Origin: Quercus robur
Lineage: Eukaryota; Streptophyta; Magnoliopsida; Fagales; Fagaceae
Reading direction: 5' to 3'
NCBI RefSeq assembly: GCF_932294415.1
Contig: NC_065538.1
Span: 12,034,330-12,098,329 of the forward strand
Length of the DNA stretch: 64,000 bases
The notes under the pieces are model-generated. The model searched no databases. It had not been told where the DNA came from and was given only the letters and a program-made list of their open reading frames with translations. Each line of letters opens with the position of its first letter. Position 1 is the stretch's first letter. The translations under genes and the position numbers were made by a program. Of the stretch, positions 20,368 through 30,948 are shown in pieces.

Positions 20368-21425
20368 CAAAGGAGTCAATATCGTACTAGAGGCTGTACC
20401 AGTTTGGTCAGCGATACGATATATTTCAGATACCGATCAATACCAATGTACCGTTTCGGGTTTACCATTCTAGATATATATATAGTGTTAAGCCCATATA
20501 TATATATATATATATATATGTATAAATTCATAGATTAGACTAATTTGTAATCTTAAACCCCACACAAGTCCAAGCCCAAGCCCAAGTCTATACATCTATA
20601 TCTATAAAAAGAATTAAAAATCAAGTTAAATTTAAAATACTAAGCTTACCTTTCAATGCTTTCACACATGAACTAACTCAGGGCTAAAAAAAAAAATAGA
20701 ACAACTGACAATTGATAGGACTTTTGACCGTTTTAGGGGCTAGGAAATAATTAAAAAAATGAAAAAAATCTAACACATGAAAGTTGCTTTTAACTTCCGG
20801 TTAATGTGTGCCCTTAGGGCACACATTAAGTTTTCTATTTTTGGAAACATTTTCTCGGGAATTGAAAAAGCTGTCATTACTTTTTCAATTCTCGAGAAAT
20901 TTTTTTCCAAAAATAGAAATTAATGTGTGCCCTAAGGGCACACATTAGTAAAATCCTTAACTTTATACATAACTTTTGCAAGCTGTCAACTTTATTAGGT
21001 GTTTAAAGAAGCTAAAATTCAGGCTATTGGGAATTTGAAAGAGAAACTGCGATTTAAACCTTTCTTGGACGCAACCCTTCCTGCCAAGAAAGAGAAAGTA
21101 AATCTGAAAGAGAGAAAGAGAACGCTGGTCAAGAAGATCTGGAATTTGAGAGAGGAAAGACCATGCGCTATGAGTTTGAGAAACTGCAAGTGACGCCGGC
21201 GAGTGGAGAGATGAGAGAGTGAGAACATTTTTTTTTTTCTTCTTCTTTTTCTTGTTTCGGTCCGGTATGCATTTACCGGCCGAAATAGCCGAATTTTGCC
21301 GGTACAGTCGGTATGGCCGGTATTTTTTCCTATACAAAACAAAGGGGTAATTTGTACCGGTTTACTGGTCAGTACGGTATATACCTGCCGTACCGGTCGG
21401 TACGGTACGGAATTGACTTCCTTTG
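20368..21425. mobile_element. hAT-like non-autonomous element, about 1058 bp
   Basis: Left end CAAAGGAGTCAAT and right end (reverse-complemented) CAAAGGAAGTCAAT match, and both are followed by CGTAC-rich subterminal sequence (GGTACCG/CGGTACGG words). The flanks share GTTTCCCT (20360-20367 and 21425-21432), a 7- or 8-bp target duplication. No transposase seen. It contains the palindromic element at 20801-20947 and (TA)n runs near 20460-20520. Confidence 0.75.
20801..20947. mobile_element. fold-back (palindromic) MITE, 147 bp
   Basis: Two arms of about 72 bp are nearly perfect inverted copies, each starting TAATGTGTGCCCTTAGGGCA. That terminal word is itself palindromic. No clear target duplication. 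The transcript of either strand would fold into one long hairpin, so it is also a candidate small-RNA source. Nested in the 20368-21425 element. Confidence 0.8.
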
Positions 21426-21432
21426 TTTCCCT

Positions 21433-22331
21433 TTTTAAATAGATGAAGGACACTTTCTCAAAAAAAAAAAAAAAAAAAAAAAAAAAATGAAGAAGAAGAA
21501 GATGACAGTCACGTGTAAGTGAAGTAGTCCAAAGGCCAAAAAAAAAAAAAAAAAAAAACACCACAAAGCAGCTTTTCTTTCATTCTCTCTCCATTACTCT
21601 CTCTTTGTCTCTCTCTATCTCTCAACCCTCTCTAGAACTCCAAAACTGAGCATCAAAGGTGTTTCTCTTTCTCATTAAATTGTGTCTTGCTCCTTCCTTC
21701 ATCTTCTACACAAAGACAAATTCACTTTTGTTTGAATCTTATATTCAGTTTTTTGGGCTTCTGGGCATTATTACTTACAATGGAACCCCTTCATCTGTAA
21801 GAATTTTTTTTTTTTTTTTTTTTTTCATTTTTAGGTGAGTTTAAGCCAAGCTTTTGTATTTTCTTGAAACCCAAAACAACTATAGACTAGGATTTACCAG
21901 CTTTGGTGTTCTTGAAGAACCATTTATGATTGAGTGGTGGGGTTTGGGTTCAATTTCCTTTCCCTGATCTTGTTAGAGATCCCATGGAATATTTCATCCA
22001 ATGTCCCAATTTCACCCTTTCTTCTCTGGTAAGCACCGATCTTCTCAGGTGAGGTCTGATCTTCGAGCGTCTGATGCTCAGCTCTGAAGAGAGCTAGACG
22101 GAGAGAGAATTGGAAATAGTGGAATTTTTCAATAATTGCAATAGTACTAGAGATTTTGTGCACTGCCTTGTGGATTTTTGCCATCTTTGTTCAGAAGATG
22201 AAGGAAGGAACAAGACAATTTACTGAGAAAGACAGTTCTGGAGTTCTAGAGAGAGTTTAAAGTTGCTTTGTTGGTTATTTTTTAGCCTTTGGATTGCTTC
22301 ACTTACACGCATCCTTCGTCTATTTAAAAAA
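21433..22331. mobile_element. long-inverted-repeat element (MULE-like)
   Basis: The left arm (about 21434-21710) and right arm (about 22190-22331, reversed) share AAATAGAYGAAGGA, CGTGTAAGTGAAG, CCAAAGGC, TCTCTAGAACTCCA and TTCCTTCCTTCATCTTCT in order, with gaps from A runs in the left arm. Arms this long suggest a Mutator-like element. The middle contains a short frame (22184-21924, minus, MAKIHKAVHKISS) starting in the right arm; I do not recognise it. No target duplication confirmed. Confidence 0.6.
21454..21499. repeat. A-tract insertion, possible tail-only retroposition
   Basis: TTTCTC followed by 27 or more A breaks the left arm of the 21433-22331 element. The flanks AGATGAAGGACAC (21441-21453) and AGATGACAGTCAC (21500-21512) are similar. 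The TTTCTC+A start matches the scar at 15586-15609. Confidence 0.4.
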
Positions 22332-22925
22332 TGGAGAAAACAGGAGGGTATTGAATGGGAGACGAGGGTTCGCTTGGTAACGTTGTTCTAGTGACGTAAT
22401 CTGTATTTTTTAAAATATATGTTGGTGAAAAAATATATAAAAATACGTATAATGTTGTTTAAACACTGAAAATTATCGTTTAAAATACACTGCTAAACAA
22501 CCCTGAGCCTGCATTAAAAAACCCTAAGACTAACGACAAGCCTAAAGTTTGAGTGGATTCCCAGTTCGGCCTTGTGGATCAAAATGAGTGTTTTATTTTT
22601 AAAAATGGTTTCAAGTGTTGTGGTTTTATATTGGATTGGAATGGGTTAGCTTGGGTCATTTGTGACTTGGGTTCCGATTCTATATTAATTTTCTTAGTTT
22701 TTGTTTGACAAAAGGACCTAAAAGGGTTAAACGGCTTGAGTGTAACGGACTGAGTTTTTAGTTTTTTGTTTTTGTTTTTGTTTTTGTTTTTTTGTCTTTT
22801 GTCTTTTCATTTTAATTCTTTTTTTTTAAAATAATTATTACTGATGGAATTGTAAGTTGTAACTACATCCTTACCCCTTAGGATACAAAAGGGAAAACCA
22901 CTAGAATGTAATGAGTTGAAAGGGC
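22332..22925. other. no gene recognised
   Basis: AT-rich spacer with a (GTTTTT)n-like run near 22757-22800. Confidence 0.5.
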
Positions 22926-23406
22926 CTTTACTCACGTCAATAGCCTATTTTTATGCAGGTCTTAGTAAAAAAGGATTAGGTTATTTTCGTAAATACATTC
23001 AATCAACTCCAATCCTTATACCCATTAATATTTTAGAAGATTTCACAAAACTCCTATCATTTAGTTTCGATTTTATTCCCTTGACGCAATGATCACTCCA
23101 CAAGTATAAGTATTTGTGAAGTGTGGGGGATAAGAATCGGAGTTCAAGTCTCTAAAAGGGAGACACATATACACTTAGACAAGGCTAGAGTAGAATTTAT
23201 ATCTTATATATAAAAATAAAAGAATTTTCAATTTTTTGAAAATATTAGCTGATGAATTAGTTGTTTTTGTTCTTTTTTCTTTAGTACCTTTGGTGGTTCC
23301 TATACCTATCATGTTACTTGGATTATTTACAAGTGGTATTCAAGCTCTTGTTTTTGCAACTTTAATTGTGACTTATATAGGCAAATCCGTGGAGGGTCAT
23401 CATTGA
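22926..23406 (+). pseudogene. atpI: nuclear copy of chloroplast atpI, 3' part, split by a SINE
   Basis: Two blocks translate as the C-terminal half of the chloroplast ATP synthase a subunit (CF0 proton channel). 22928-23076 gives [20 protein letters not shown] and [10 protein letters not shown]. 23237-23406 gives [32 protein letters not shown] and a terminal SVEGHH before the TGA stop. The 5' part of the gene is absent and substitutions are scattered, as expected for an ageing plastid-to-nucleus transfer (NUPT). A SINE sits between the blocks. In a nuclear context it cannot be functional. Confidence 0.92.
23077..23225 (+). mobile_element. tRNA-derived SINE inserted in the atpI fragment
   Basis: Has a tRNA-like head (GACGCAATGATCACTCC, then GGAGTTCAAGTCTC as box B) and the body GGGAGACACATATACACTTA, then AGGCTAGAGTAGAATT. 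It ends in TATATAAAAATAAAA. The flanks TTTCGATTTTAT (23065-23076) and TTTCAATTTTTT (23226-23237) are diverged copies of the plastid target, so they mark the target duplication. Confidence 0.75.
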
Positions 23407-23425
23407 CTAGTTTTCAAAATAGTCT

Positions 23426-23427
<2 letters not shown>

Positions 23428-23462
<35 letters not shown>
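23428..23462. repeat. poly(T) tract of about 35
   Basis: Uninterrupted T run just upstream of the hAT element. Confidence 0.9.
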
Positions 23463-23466
<4 letters not shown>

Positions 23467-23698
23467 ATTTAAGCCTTGTGCAATATCAAGGCCGGCTCAA
23501 TAGGTGATGCAATTGATGCATTGCACAGTAGCACAATTGCGCACTGCACAGTTGCACATTGCACATTACACAGGCTGCAGAGACTGCACAACCTTCAGTC
23601 ACAAGACAGCACGTTTTCTTACTTTATCAATTATTATAAATTATCATACCAATTAATAATTTGATGTGTATCATATCAACTCGGGAAATTATTGTGTA

Positions 23699-23817
23699 CT
23701 CCCGGAATACCATAAATACATATTTCCTCCTCTCATTTGAATGGTGGATCCCATTAATTAAATTCATGGTGGGACCCACCATTTATGTGAGAGTGTGCAT
23801 TTATGGTACTCTGGGAG
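23699..23817. mobile_element. Stowaway-like MITE, 119 bp
   Basis: Ends CTCCCGGAATACCATAAAT and (reverse-complemented right end) CTCCCAGAGTACCATAAAT, flanked by TA at 23697-23698 and 23818-23819. The CTCCC terminus and TA duplication identify the Tc1/mariner Stowaway group. Confidence 0.85.
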
Positions 23818-24063
23818 TATCTAATAATTTTCCTATCAACTTATTTGTATTATAGTGATACTAATTTATTGAACCATGTAATAAATTAATTTCTATTTGT
23901 GCAGGTTTAGACTTTAAAGTGGTCATGACTTTAGAAAAATAGCAATAACTAGGTTCTATTATTCTATACTTTAAATTTTATCTTTAGTTAAATTATCATT
24001 TTTAATTATAAATTGTTCAAAAATTCAAAATTAAAATTAATAAAATCTTATTTAAGGTCTACT

Positions 24064-24192
24064 ATGTCACAAGAAAGATTAGGTAGATTAGCTATATTAT
24101 CAATTAAAAAAGAAATGTTAGAGGAACTTAAATACAAAAACTTGATTAGCAATTTTGCATCTCAAAAAGCAAGAAAAATAGATTTTAAATAA
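24064..24192 (+). pseudogene. hAT transposase, C-terminal dimerisation fragment
   Basis: About 42 codons ending at TAA read MSQERLGRLAILSIKKEML and FASQKARK, the conserved C-terminal dimerisation motif of hAT transposases. The catalytic region is gone, so this element would depend on another hAT for movement. Confidence 0.85.
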
Positions 24193-24510
24193 AAAAAATT
24201 CAATATATATTATTTGATTAATATTTAAATATAAAAAAAGCTCCACTTAAAATTTTCTCCTAAGGCCCCCAAAGTTGTTGAGCTGGCCCTGTGCAATATA
24301 TGTGCACATCAAGATAATCTGCTCTTCAAACTGATTTTTCTTAATGTATTTAATATTTCTATCATTATTTATGTTTTATTTTGAGTGAAAGTGCAATGTT
24401 AGTGCTTTGATTTTGTAGATTGGTTCATAATTAGTGGTTGGGTTTGTGTTTGCGTATATTCCTGTATTTTAGTGGTATTTGGTTAAATTTTCATTTCTAT
24501 TAACTATATA

Positions 24511-25250
24511 AAAAGAGCCAAAGGCTCATGAATAGTGTTTTTTGGTTTATTCAATTAGTGAGCTACACTTTTTCTTTTTCTTTTTCTTTTTTTTCCCTTC
24601 AAGTACGCCAAATGGTTTAAGCTTTGATTTTTTTTTTTTTTTTTTTTTTAAGATCTTTATATGTTTACTTTGTACTTGCAATGTAAGTTTACATTGTAAA
24701 TACACAAAAAGTGGCAAATATTATACACATTTACACAAAAAATGGCAAATATTGTACAAATTTTGCAAATGTGTACAAAATTTGCCAATTTTTATGTCTA
24801 CAATATGTATTGTAAGAACAATACATACATAGAAATATTGTGAAAATGTTGTGATGCATGTATCAATTTCCTTATAGGTCAAAAAGAGCCAAAGGCTCAT
24901 GAACAGTGTTTTTTGGTTTATTCAATTAGTGAGCTGCACTTTTTCCTTTTTTTTTTTTCTTCCCTTCAAGTACGCCAGATGATTTGAGCTTTCATTTTGT
25001 TTTTTTTTTTTTTAAGATCTTTATATGTTTACTTTGTCCTTACAATGTAAGTTTACATTGTAGATACACAAAAAGTGGCAAATATTATACACATTTACAC
25101 AAAAAAAAAAAAAAATTGCAAATATTGTACAAATTTTGCAAATGTGTACAAAATTTGCCAATTTTTATGTCTACAATATAAATTTACATTGTAAGTACAA
25201 TACATACATAGAGATATTTTCAAAATGTTGTGACGCATGTATCAATTCCT
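24511..25250. repeat. 371-bp tandem duplication
   Basis: The block starting AAAAGAGCCAAAGGCTCATG occurs at 24511 and at 24882. Both copies continue through GTGAGCT[A/G]CACTTTTTC, TTTATATGTTTACTTTGT, and AAAAAGTGGCAAATATTATA, and run to GTATCAATT near 24870 and 25245. They differ mainly in the lengths of T and A runs. No coding role supported; each copy contains a hairpin word GAGCCAAAGGCTC. Confidence 0.9.
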
Positions 25251-25747
25251 TAAAAAAATATCATACCGAGATCTAGCACAACTAAAAATGTCATGACATT
25301 TTGTTGTTATTATAATATTTTTACAACTATTGAGGTGTAAGTTCCTTATAGGTCAAAATAAGATAATAAAATATTAGACTGGATCTACCACCTTTGAAAA
25401 TAGAGGTATTGTGAAAATGTTGTAATATTTTGTTGTATTTATAGACTTTTTTTTTTGTTGGTTTAGTCAAATTTAGTAATTTATATATAAAAAGAGTGAA
25501 TAGGAAAAGCTACTGTAATTTCGCTACAGTAGTTTTGGCTTGTTCAATTTTCATTGTTTTGTTGGCCTTTTTTTTTTTTTGGTGAATGCGTAAAGCTGCA
25601 GTAGATTTGCTACATTATTTTTGGTTTGTCCAATTCGCATTGTTTTACATTATAATAAAATATTAACACAACAAATTAGCCCAATATTTTCACAATTGTT
25701 GAGGTGTTAATTCCTTATAGATTGAAATAAAATAATAAAATATCATA
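25251..25747. other. AT-rich degenerate repeats
   Basis: Two diverged copies of a segment with CTACAGTAGTTTTGG / CTACATTATTTTTGG (25524-25537 and about 25610-25625) and several AATAAAATAT runs. No gene. Confidence 0.5.
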
Positions 25748-25914
25748 TTGATGCCCTTAGGGCAATGGTTAACAATTCATTTAAAGAAAATTTTTATGAG
25801 AAAAGAAAAAAAAAAAAGCAATTAATATTTTGATAGCTTTTTTCATTTCCCATAAAAGTGGTGTCAAAACTTTCCTAAAATGAATTGTTAACCATTACCC
25901 TAAGAGCACTCATT
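25748..25914. mobile_element. MITE of about 167 bp with long inverted ends
   Basis: Left end TGATGCCCTTAGGGCAATGG and right end (reverse-complemented) TGAGTGCTCTTAGGGTAATGG, both continuing TTAACAATTCATTT. The core word CCCTTAGGG is shared with the fold-back element at 20801-20947, so the two may be related. The flanks repeat AATAATAAAATATCATATTG (25731-25750) and AATAATAAAATATCATACTG (25925-25944), a 20-bp direct repeat that is unusually long for a MITE target duplication. Confidence 0.65.
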
Positions 25915-26016
25915 AGCATGATCCAATAATAAAATATCATACTGAAACCAACCACAACTAAAAATAAAGCTATTATGAAAAAAGAAGTGCTACATCCATA
26001 ATATTTTTTACATTAC

Positions 26017-26480
26017 TTTTGATGAGTCCAAAAAAAACATTAAGGTCATCCATTAATATGGAGGACCTTGCATCATTAACAAACTAAAAGATGTAACCGC
26101 TTAAGCACATTCAAAACATTAATGGTGACCGTTACTCATCAGTCTTAAACGCCCGTCAATACGATAACTGTTACACATGGGTAATAATCACCTCCAATTA
26201 TGTACAACAGCTATCCAAATCACCTATAAAAGGGACAGTCCGTCTCACTTGTGAAGGTACGTCAAAAGCTACAACAAAATACTATCTGAATACAAGAAAT
26301 ATGGGTTGATACTAACTTAAGCATCGGAGGCTCCCCTACCGGGCACAACCCAGTGGTCTCTTCGATCTATCTCTCTTTACCTTGCAGGTCCTACAAGATC
26401 CTCTAAAGCTCCGGATTGGAAGAGTCACCCAACTGATGATTTTGGCATCATCAGTTTGGTGCCGTCTGCGGGGAGTGATT
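26017..26480 (+). mobile_element. probable LTR-retrotransposon 5' LTR and primer-site region
   Basis: A TATA box (CCTATAAAAGGGACAG at about 26222-26237) lies about 220 bp before GGCATCATCAGTTTGGTGCC, then GTCTGCGGGG. An LTR ending in CA followed by TTGGTGCCGTCTG-type sequence is common in plant LTR elements. The left LTR limit is a guess, no second LTR was found, and no gag or pol can be recognised downstream. Confidence 0.4.
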
Positions 26481-29400
26481 AGTCATCTAGCTCTTCCTGC
26501 AACAAAGGGTTCACTCAATTCAATGGAGAATTACAAATACAACAGTACCGATCTAAGAGTACCCCACGGGATAATACCCTTTGATCATCTCTTCATTCTG
26601 CCCATGCTAATTTCATTTAATCTACGATTGGGCTGAGATGGGGGAGATAAAGAGGCATCACCAAGACAACTTCGTCTTCAAAGCATGACTTTTCAACCAA
26701 ACAAGTAGACGATGATGTGAGAGCCAAGACGCAATGTCTGAAATCCTCTAGTCTTTAAACAGAGAAACATAACATCCATTTGGGTCTAAAGGTGGAGGTA
26801 ATGAAGTGGGTGGCTCATTGTGAGGCATGGCCTAAACAAAAGACGACCACAAAATTCAAGCGACCTCAACAGTCCTCAAGGGTATGACCTAGTTCTTGGA
26901 TCTTAAGGTCAGATTTATGCATTTCCCGTTCTAGCTCTCCAAATATTTGCAAGTTGCAACAATGTTTATATGATTGTTTTGGCATGTGGCTTCTTTTTAA
27001 TTTCATGCTAAACTACTTTCAAAATATTGGATTGCCTCACGCTAAAAATTTTCTAAATTAAAATGCTTTCCTCACTAGCTTTAGATCTAGAATAAGTCTG
27101 GTTGTCTGTTGTCCTACCAAGCTTAAAGACCCCAATTTTGGGTATTAAAGAGGTGAGGTCAAATTGTATTTGAAAATACAAGTTTTTGGCATAAAAACAA
27201 TATCACTACGGTTTTGCCACATTAAAAGACCATTTATTGTCTACAAAATTTAAGAAAAGGAAGAAAACGGTTAAGGAAAGCCAGCTGCCATGTATATAAT
27301 TTTAATTGTATTCTCATTATTGCATTAGGCAACGTAATTTCTGGAAAGTATACTAGAAAGTTTCTTGATAAAGAATGGTACCAATTAAGGAGAGTGCCTA
27401 TTAAGGAAGTCAACTATGAAAATGGTAGAAAATAGAAAACAAATCAAATTCTTTTGAAATATTTACCATAACTGTTGTTGGGGAGAAGAATTATGTGTAT
27501 CCCATATGGAATCAAATCAAAATTTAAGTCCCGTAAATGTTGTTATGCCAGAGGTGGTGGGTAGCAAACCGCTACCATTTACCCAATTTTATTTGTCCCA
27601 ATCCGAACAGCCACATAAAACACAATTAAGCTCTCACTAGAAGTTCAAATGATTTTTAGTCTGGACTTAAACCATTGTTCACAAGGCCAATCATAGGCAA
27701 ATCACAAATCTGTTTTGCTCTTACACCATAACTCAAATAATGTATTTTATTTATCTCACATAAGAACTCCGCATGGTTCACATCCATAAAGGAATAGGCT
27801 AACACATCGGGTTTCATAGCTTTTTAAACACTTTACCGGGTGTAATTTATTTGCGTGGGAATATGCCTATATATTTTTTACTGTCAATCTTAAATGATTT
27901 TAAGATAGTCCCTCTTGTTATTCCATCCAAAGCCTAGAAATTTAAAAGGAAAGTTTCAAGAAAAATCGTCAATTTTATATTTGCCTTATAGGCCTAAAAA
28001 TAAGAGAAGCTGCTTTTTGACTTTTCAAAGTTTAAAGATCCCAATTTTGGGTACTTAAAAGCATGAAACCAGGTATTTTTGAGCTTGAAGTCTTTAATTG
28101 CTCATTTAAAATGGAGCACGACATGCCTAAATTCTAGATTTTAGCATATGCACAAGCACAACTATTTAATTACATGTGCAAAACATTGTTTTCTTTTGAT
28201 CAATATCTCATATGTTATAGTTTGTCAATATATATATATATATATATATATATCTCATATGTTATACACTAATGTGTGCAAGTAGTGGAAGAAATATTTC
28301 TCATTAGCTCTCTTTTTAGGAGAAATCCCACGAGCATATGATTGATTATGAATTCATAAATAATAATCATGACCCACTATTCGAAACCTTTCTAAATGAT
28401 ATCAACTGCTTTAATTTTTTGAGAAGAAATTCCAAAATATATTTGTGTTATGTAAACACTAAGGGATATTATGCTATGTCATAGATGCATCAACATATAT
28501 CGCCCTTAAGTTAGAGAAAATTTTATACATTTGTGGTTAATATTATTTGTGAATTTCTTTATTGGTATCGTTGCTCCTAGTCTAACACTTTGCACAAAAA
28601 GAGTACATGTAGTACAACAACTAGGCTAGAGCAACTAGACTATTTCGACTGTACATATACTGTCAAGTCCACAGGATTAAGAATAAGAACTTGTCAAGAA
28701 GAGCCTGCTAAGAAGGATCAAAGCTATGTGACATGATAGCATCATATCACCCCATATCTCTATCTATATATAATTGTTGACACTACTATAAGGTAATTTT
28801 GTGCCAAGGCCAAAAATCATGGAAAAGCCTAGAGTCTTTCCATAGCATCATGAATATTTCTTTCTTTTAAAAAAAAAATGCTATATTAGTATGCTATATG
28901 TTTGATATATAATGGCTCACACAATGATATGTAAGAGACATGGTGTTAAAACTTTAGCTTGAATATATATTGAATGTGAAAGTATGATGATAGATCATGT
29001 ATCAAGCATAAGTAGTCTTTTTAAATTATAGTATATGCATAACCAATTAGGCATGTGTTCGGAAGAATCTTATCCTATGCACATGCCAATCTTGACCTTA
29101 ATGGGATCACCCCTTAAAACAAACTAGAACAAAGGCTAAATGCCCTATAAAATCTTACCAACGGTCTCTTTACTCATATGACATGTGTTTAATGAAACAC
29201 TTTGCAAGTACATGTATAAATTGCAGAATGACAGAACTTTAGACAATCGATCATAACAGTCAAGTGAATAGTCCAAGAAGAATAAGAAAAGAAATTGGCC
29301 AACTAGGCCACTGTCTCAACAAAGAGACAAAAGTGAAGGGTCATTTCACTAGTCATGATCAAACGATAAAGGAAGTAATAATAGAAGCCCATGGGATAGC

Positions 29401-30083
29401 CTTCGTCCCTAAAGGAAGGAAATATACCCTTGAATGGTTAACATGCCCTAGTCCTTGCACCTTCAAAAGAATGAAGCAAAAGAGATCTAAGCCTTAAAAT
29501 ATCATGTTAAGCTTAACAAAAGAGATCTTCAAGGCAGGGGAACTTGTCAAGAAGAATACAACAATGAAAAGATCAAAGTACATACAAAATAGTATTGTGA
29601 TTTAAGGTCTCTTGTTAAGGTAACTCATTTATTTATTTCTTTCTAATTAGCCATGCCAAATATGATCTTATTAGAACTAAGTGCATATCAAGCTTGGTCC
29701 AATCTTCATGGCTTTAATACTAGACTTGAACTCTTGTTCTTTGAAGTATTAAACACATGCTAGATCTACCAAATTACAAGTAAACTGCGTTTTGTCAAAT
29801 GATTAGCCAATTCTAAATGACATATGTTCTTAACATCATCCACATATGTCCTAACACCAATAATCCCTTTAATGTATCTATAAGGGGAAAATAAAGGGGG
29901 GGGGGGGTGAGATAATTCAATAAGTGGAATTCACTAACATTGGGGTGTGGGAACAAACCTTTCAAATAAATAATTCTTACAAAAAATTCATAACTTGTAA
30001 CTCATCAATATTTTGTCGTCAAATATTTCACATAAAAAAATATCTTTATATTGTGAGTCATCATAATATATATCAATACTATC
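26481..30083. other. degenerate LTR-type interior; no confident gene
   Basis: AT-rich with scattered stops. A short word, TTAAAGAYCCCAATTTTGGG, recurs near 27123 and 28029. A (TA)n microsatellite lies at about 28226-28252 and a run of about 12 G at about 29898-29909. Open frames at 26382-26636 and 29264-29497 (plus) show no recognisable motif. I see no RNA genes. Confidence 0.45.
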
Positions 30084-30933
30084 TGATAGTTTTTAGACCC
30101 CTTAAACAATTGATTAAACCTAGATAATTAGCCAAGTTGTTACTTAGTCCAATTAAACAAGTCTAGGTTATACAATAACAAAGATCAAATCATGCATAGC
30201 AGCGGAAAATAAATAAGACAATGATATGATCACCTAGTAAACCAAACCGGTAAAAACCCGGGGAGGATTTGACCTAGCTATCCTCAAGGTAAACTTGAAT
30301 CCACTATCTTGAAAGAATCGAAGTTCATACAATAAGACTTACAAGCCCCCACGCTCGATTTCTTATTGCTACCAACCAGTAGAACTTACTGACACGACCA
30401 CGTGCAAGCTCCGAATCTACGGACTCGTTCTTTCTTGGATTCCCACCAACTACAAGCACACCCGCTTGTGTATTCTTTAAGTTTTAATGGCGGCAATTGA
30501 ATTGATCATCAAGGTGTAAATAAATCTTCTCCTTGAAAACCCTAAGTTTGTGTAAAGGAAAGCTCCTCTAGATCTCACAAGAGATTTACACAAACCGCAA
30601 AAATGAGCAACACTAAAACGTGGCTAGGGTTTGCCTTTTATACTTAGGACAAATAAGAAACGCTAAAAACGTTTTAAAACAAATAGGGCTGAGTTGGACG
30701 AATCTGTAGAAAAGCATTTTGCCCGAGCTTTGATCGGTCGCGCCTAAGCTTCGATCGATCGAGCCAGGCCGAAAGGCACAATGCCTCCTGCTTTAACTCG
30801 ATTCCAACTTTACATTGACACACAACTTTGAGCTAGCTTAAAACACTTCTAAACACATTGTTTTGATCATGGTTTGCCAACAATACACATTAGAGTTCTA
30901 AATACATAAAATCCTAAACTTTAGAACCTAACA
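30084..30933 (-). repeat. element A 3' LTR
   Basis: The 850-bp partner of 34240-35089. It contains the TCGATCGATCGA-rich segment at about 30729-30765 and the minus-strand TATA box near 30637-30644. Confidence 0.9.
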
Positions 30934-30948
30934 AACTCCCCCTTTGGC
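30934..30948 (-). promoter_or_regulatory. element A 3' polypurine tract
   Basis: On the minus strand GCCAAAGGGGGAGTT directly precedes the 3' LTR start TGTTAGG. This is the expected primer for plus-strand DNA synthesis. Confidence 0.75.

Larger units (their letters stand above)
23487..24291 (+). mobile_element. hAT element, internally deleted, 805 bp
   Basis: The ends CAAGGCCGGCTCAATAGG and (reverse-complemented right end) CAGGGCCAGCTCAACAAC are flanked by the perfect 8-bp duplication TGCAATAT (23479-23486 and 24292-24299). The end of a hAT transposase remains at 24064-24192. A GCACAGT/TTGCACA-rich subterminal block follows the left end. A Stowaway MITE is nested at 23699-23817. Confidence 0.9.

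Noticed and set aside
29264-29497. 77-codon open frame on the plus strand
   Set aside because: No recognisable motif, no supporting context, surrounded by degenerate sequence.
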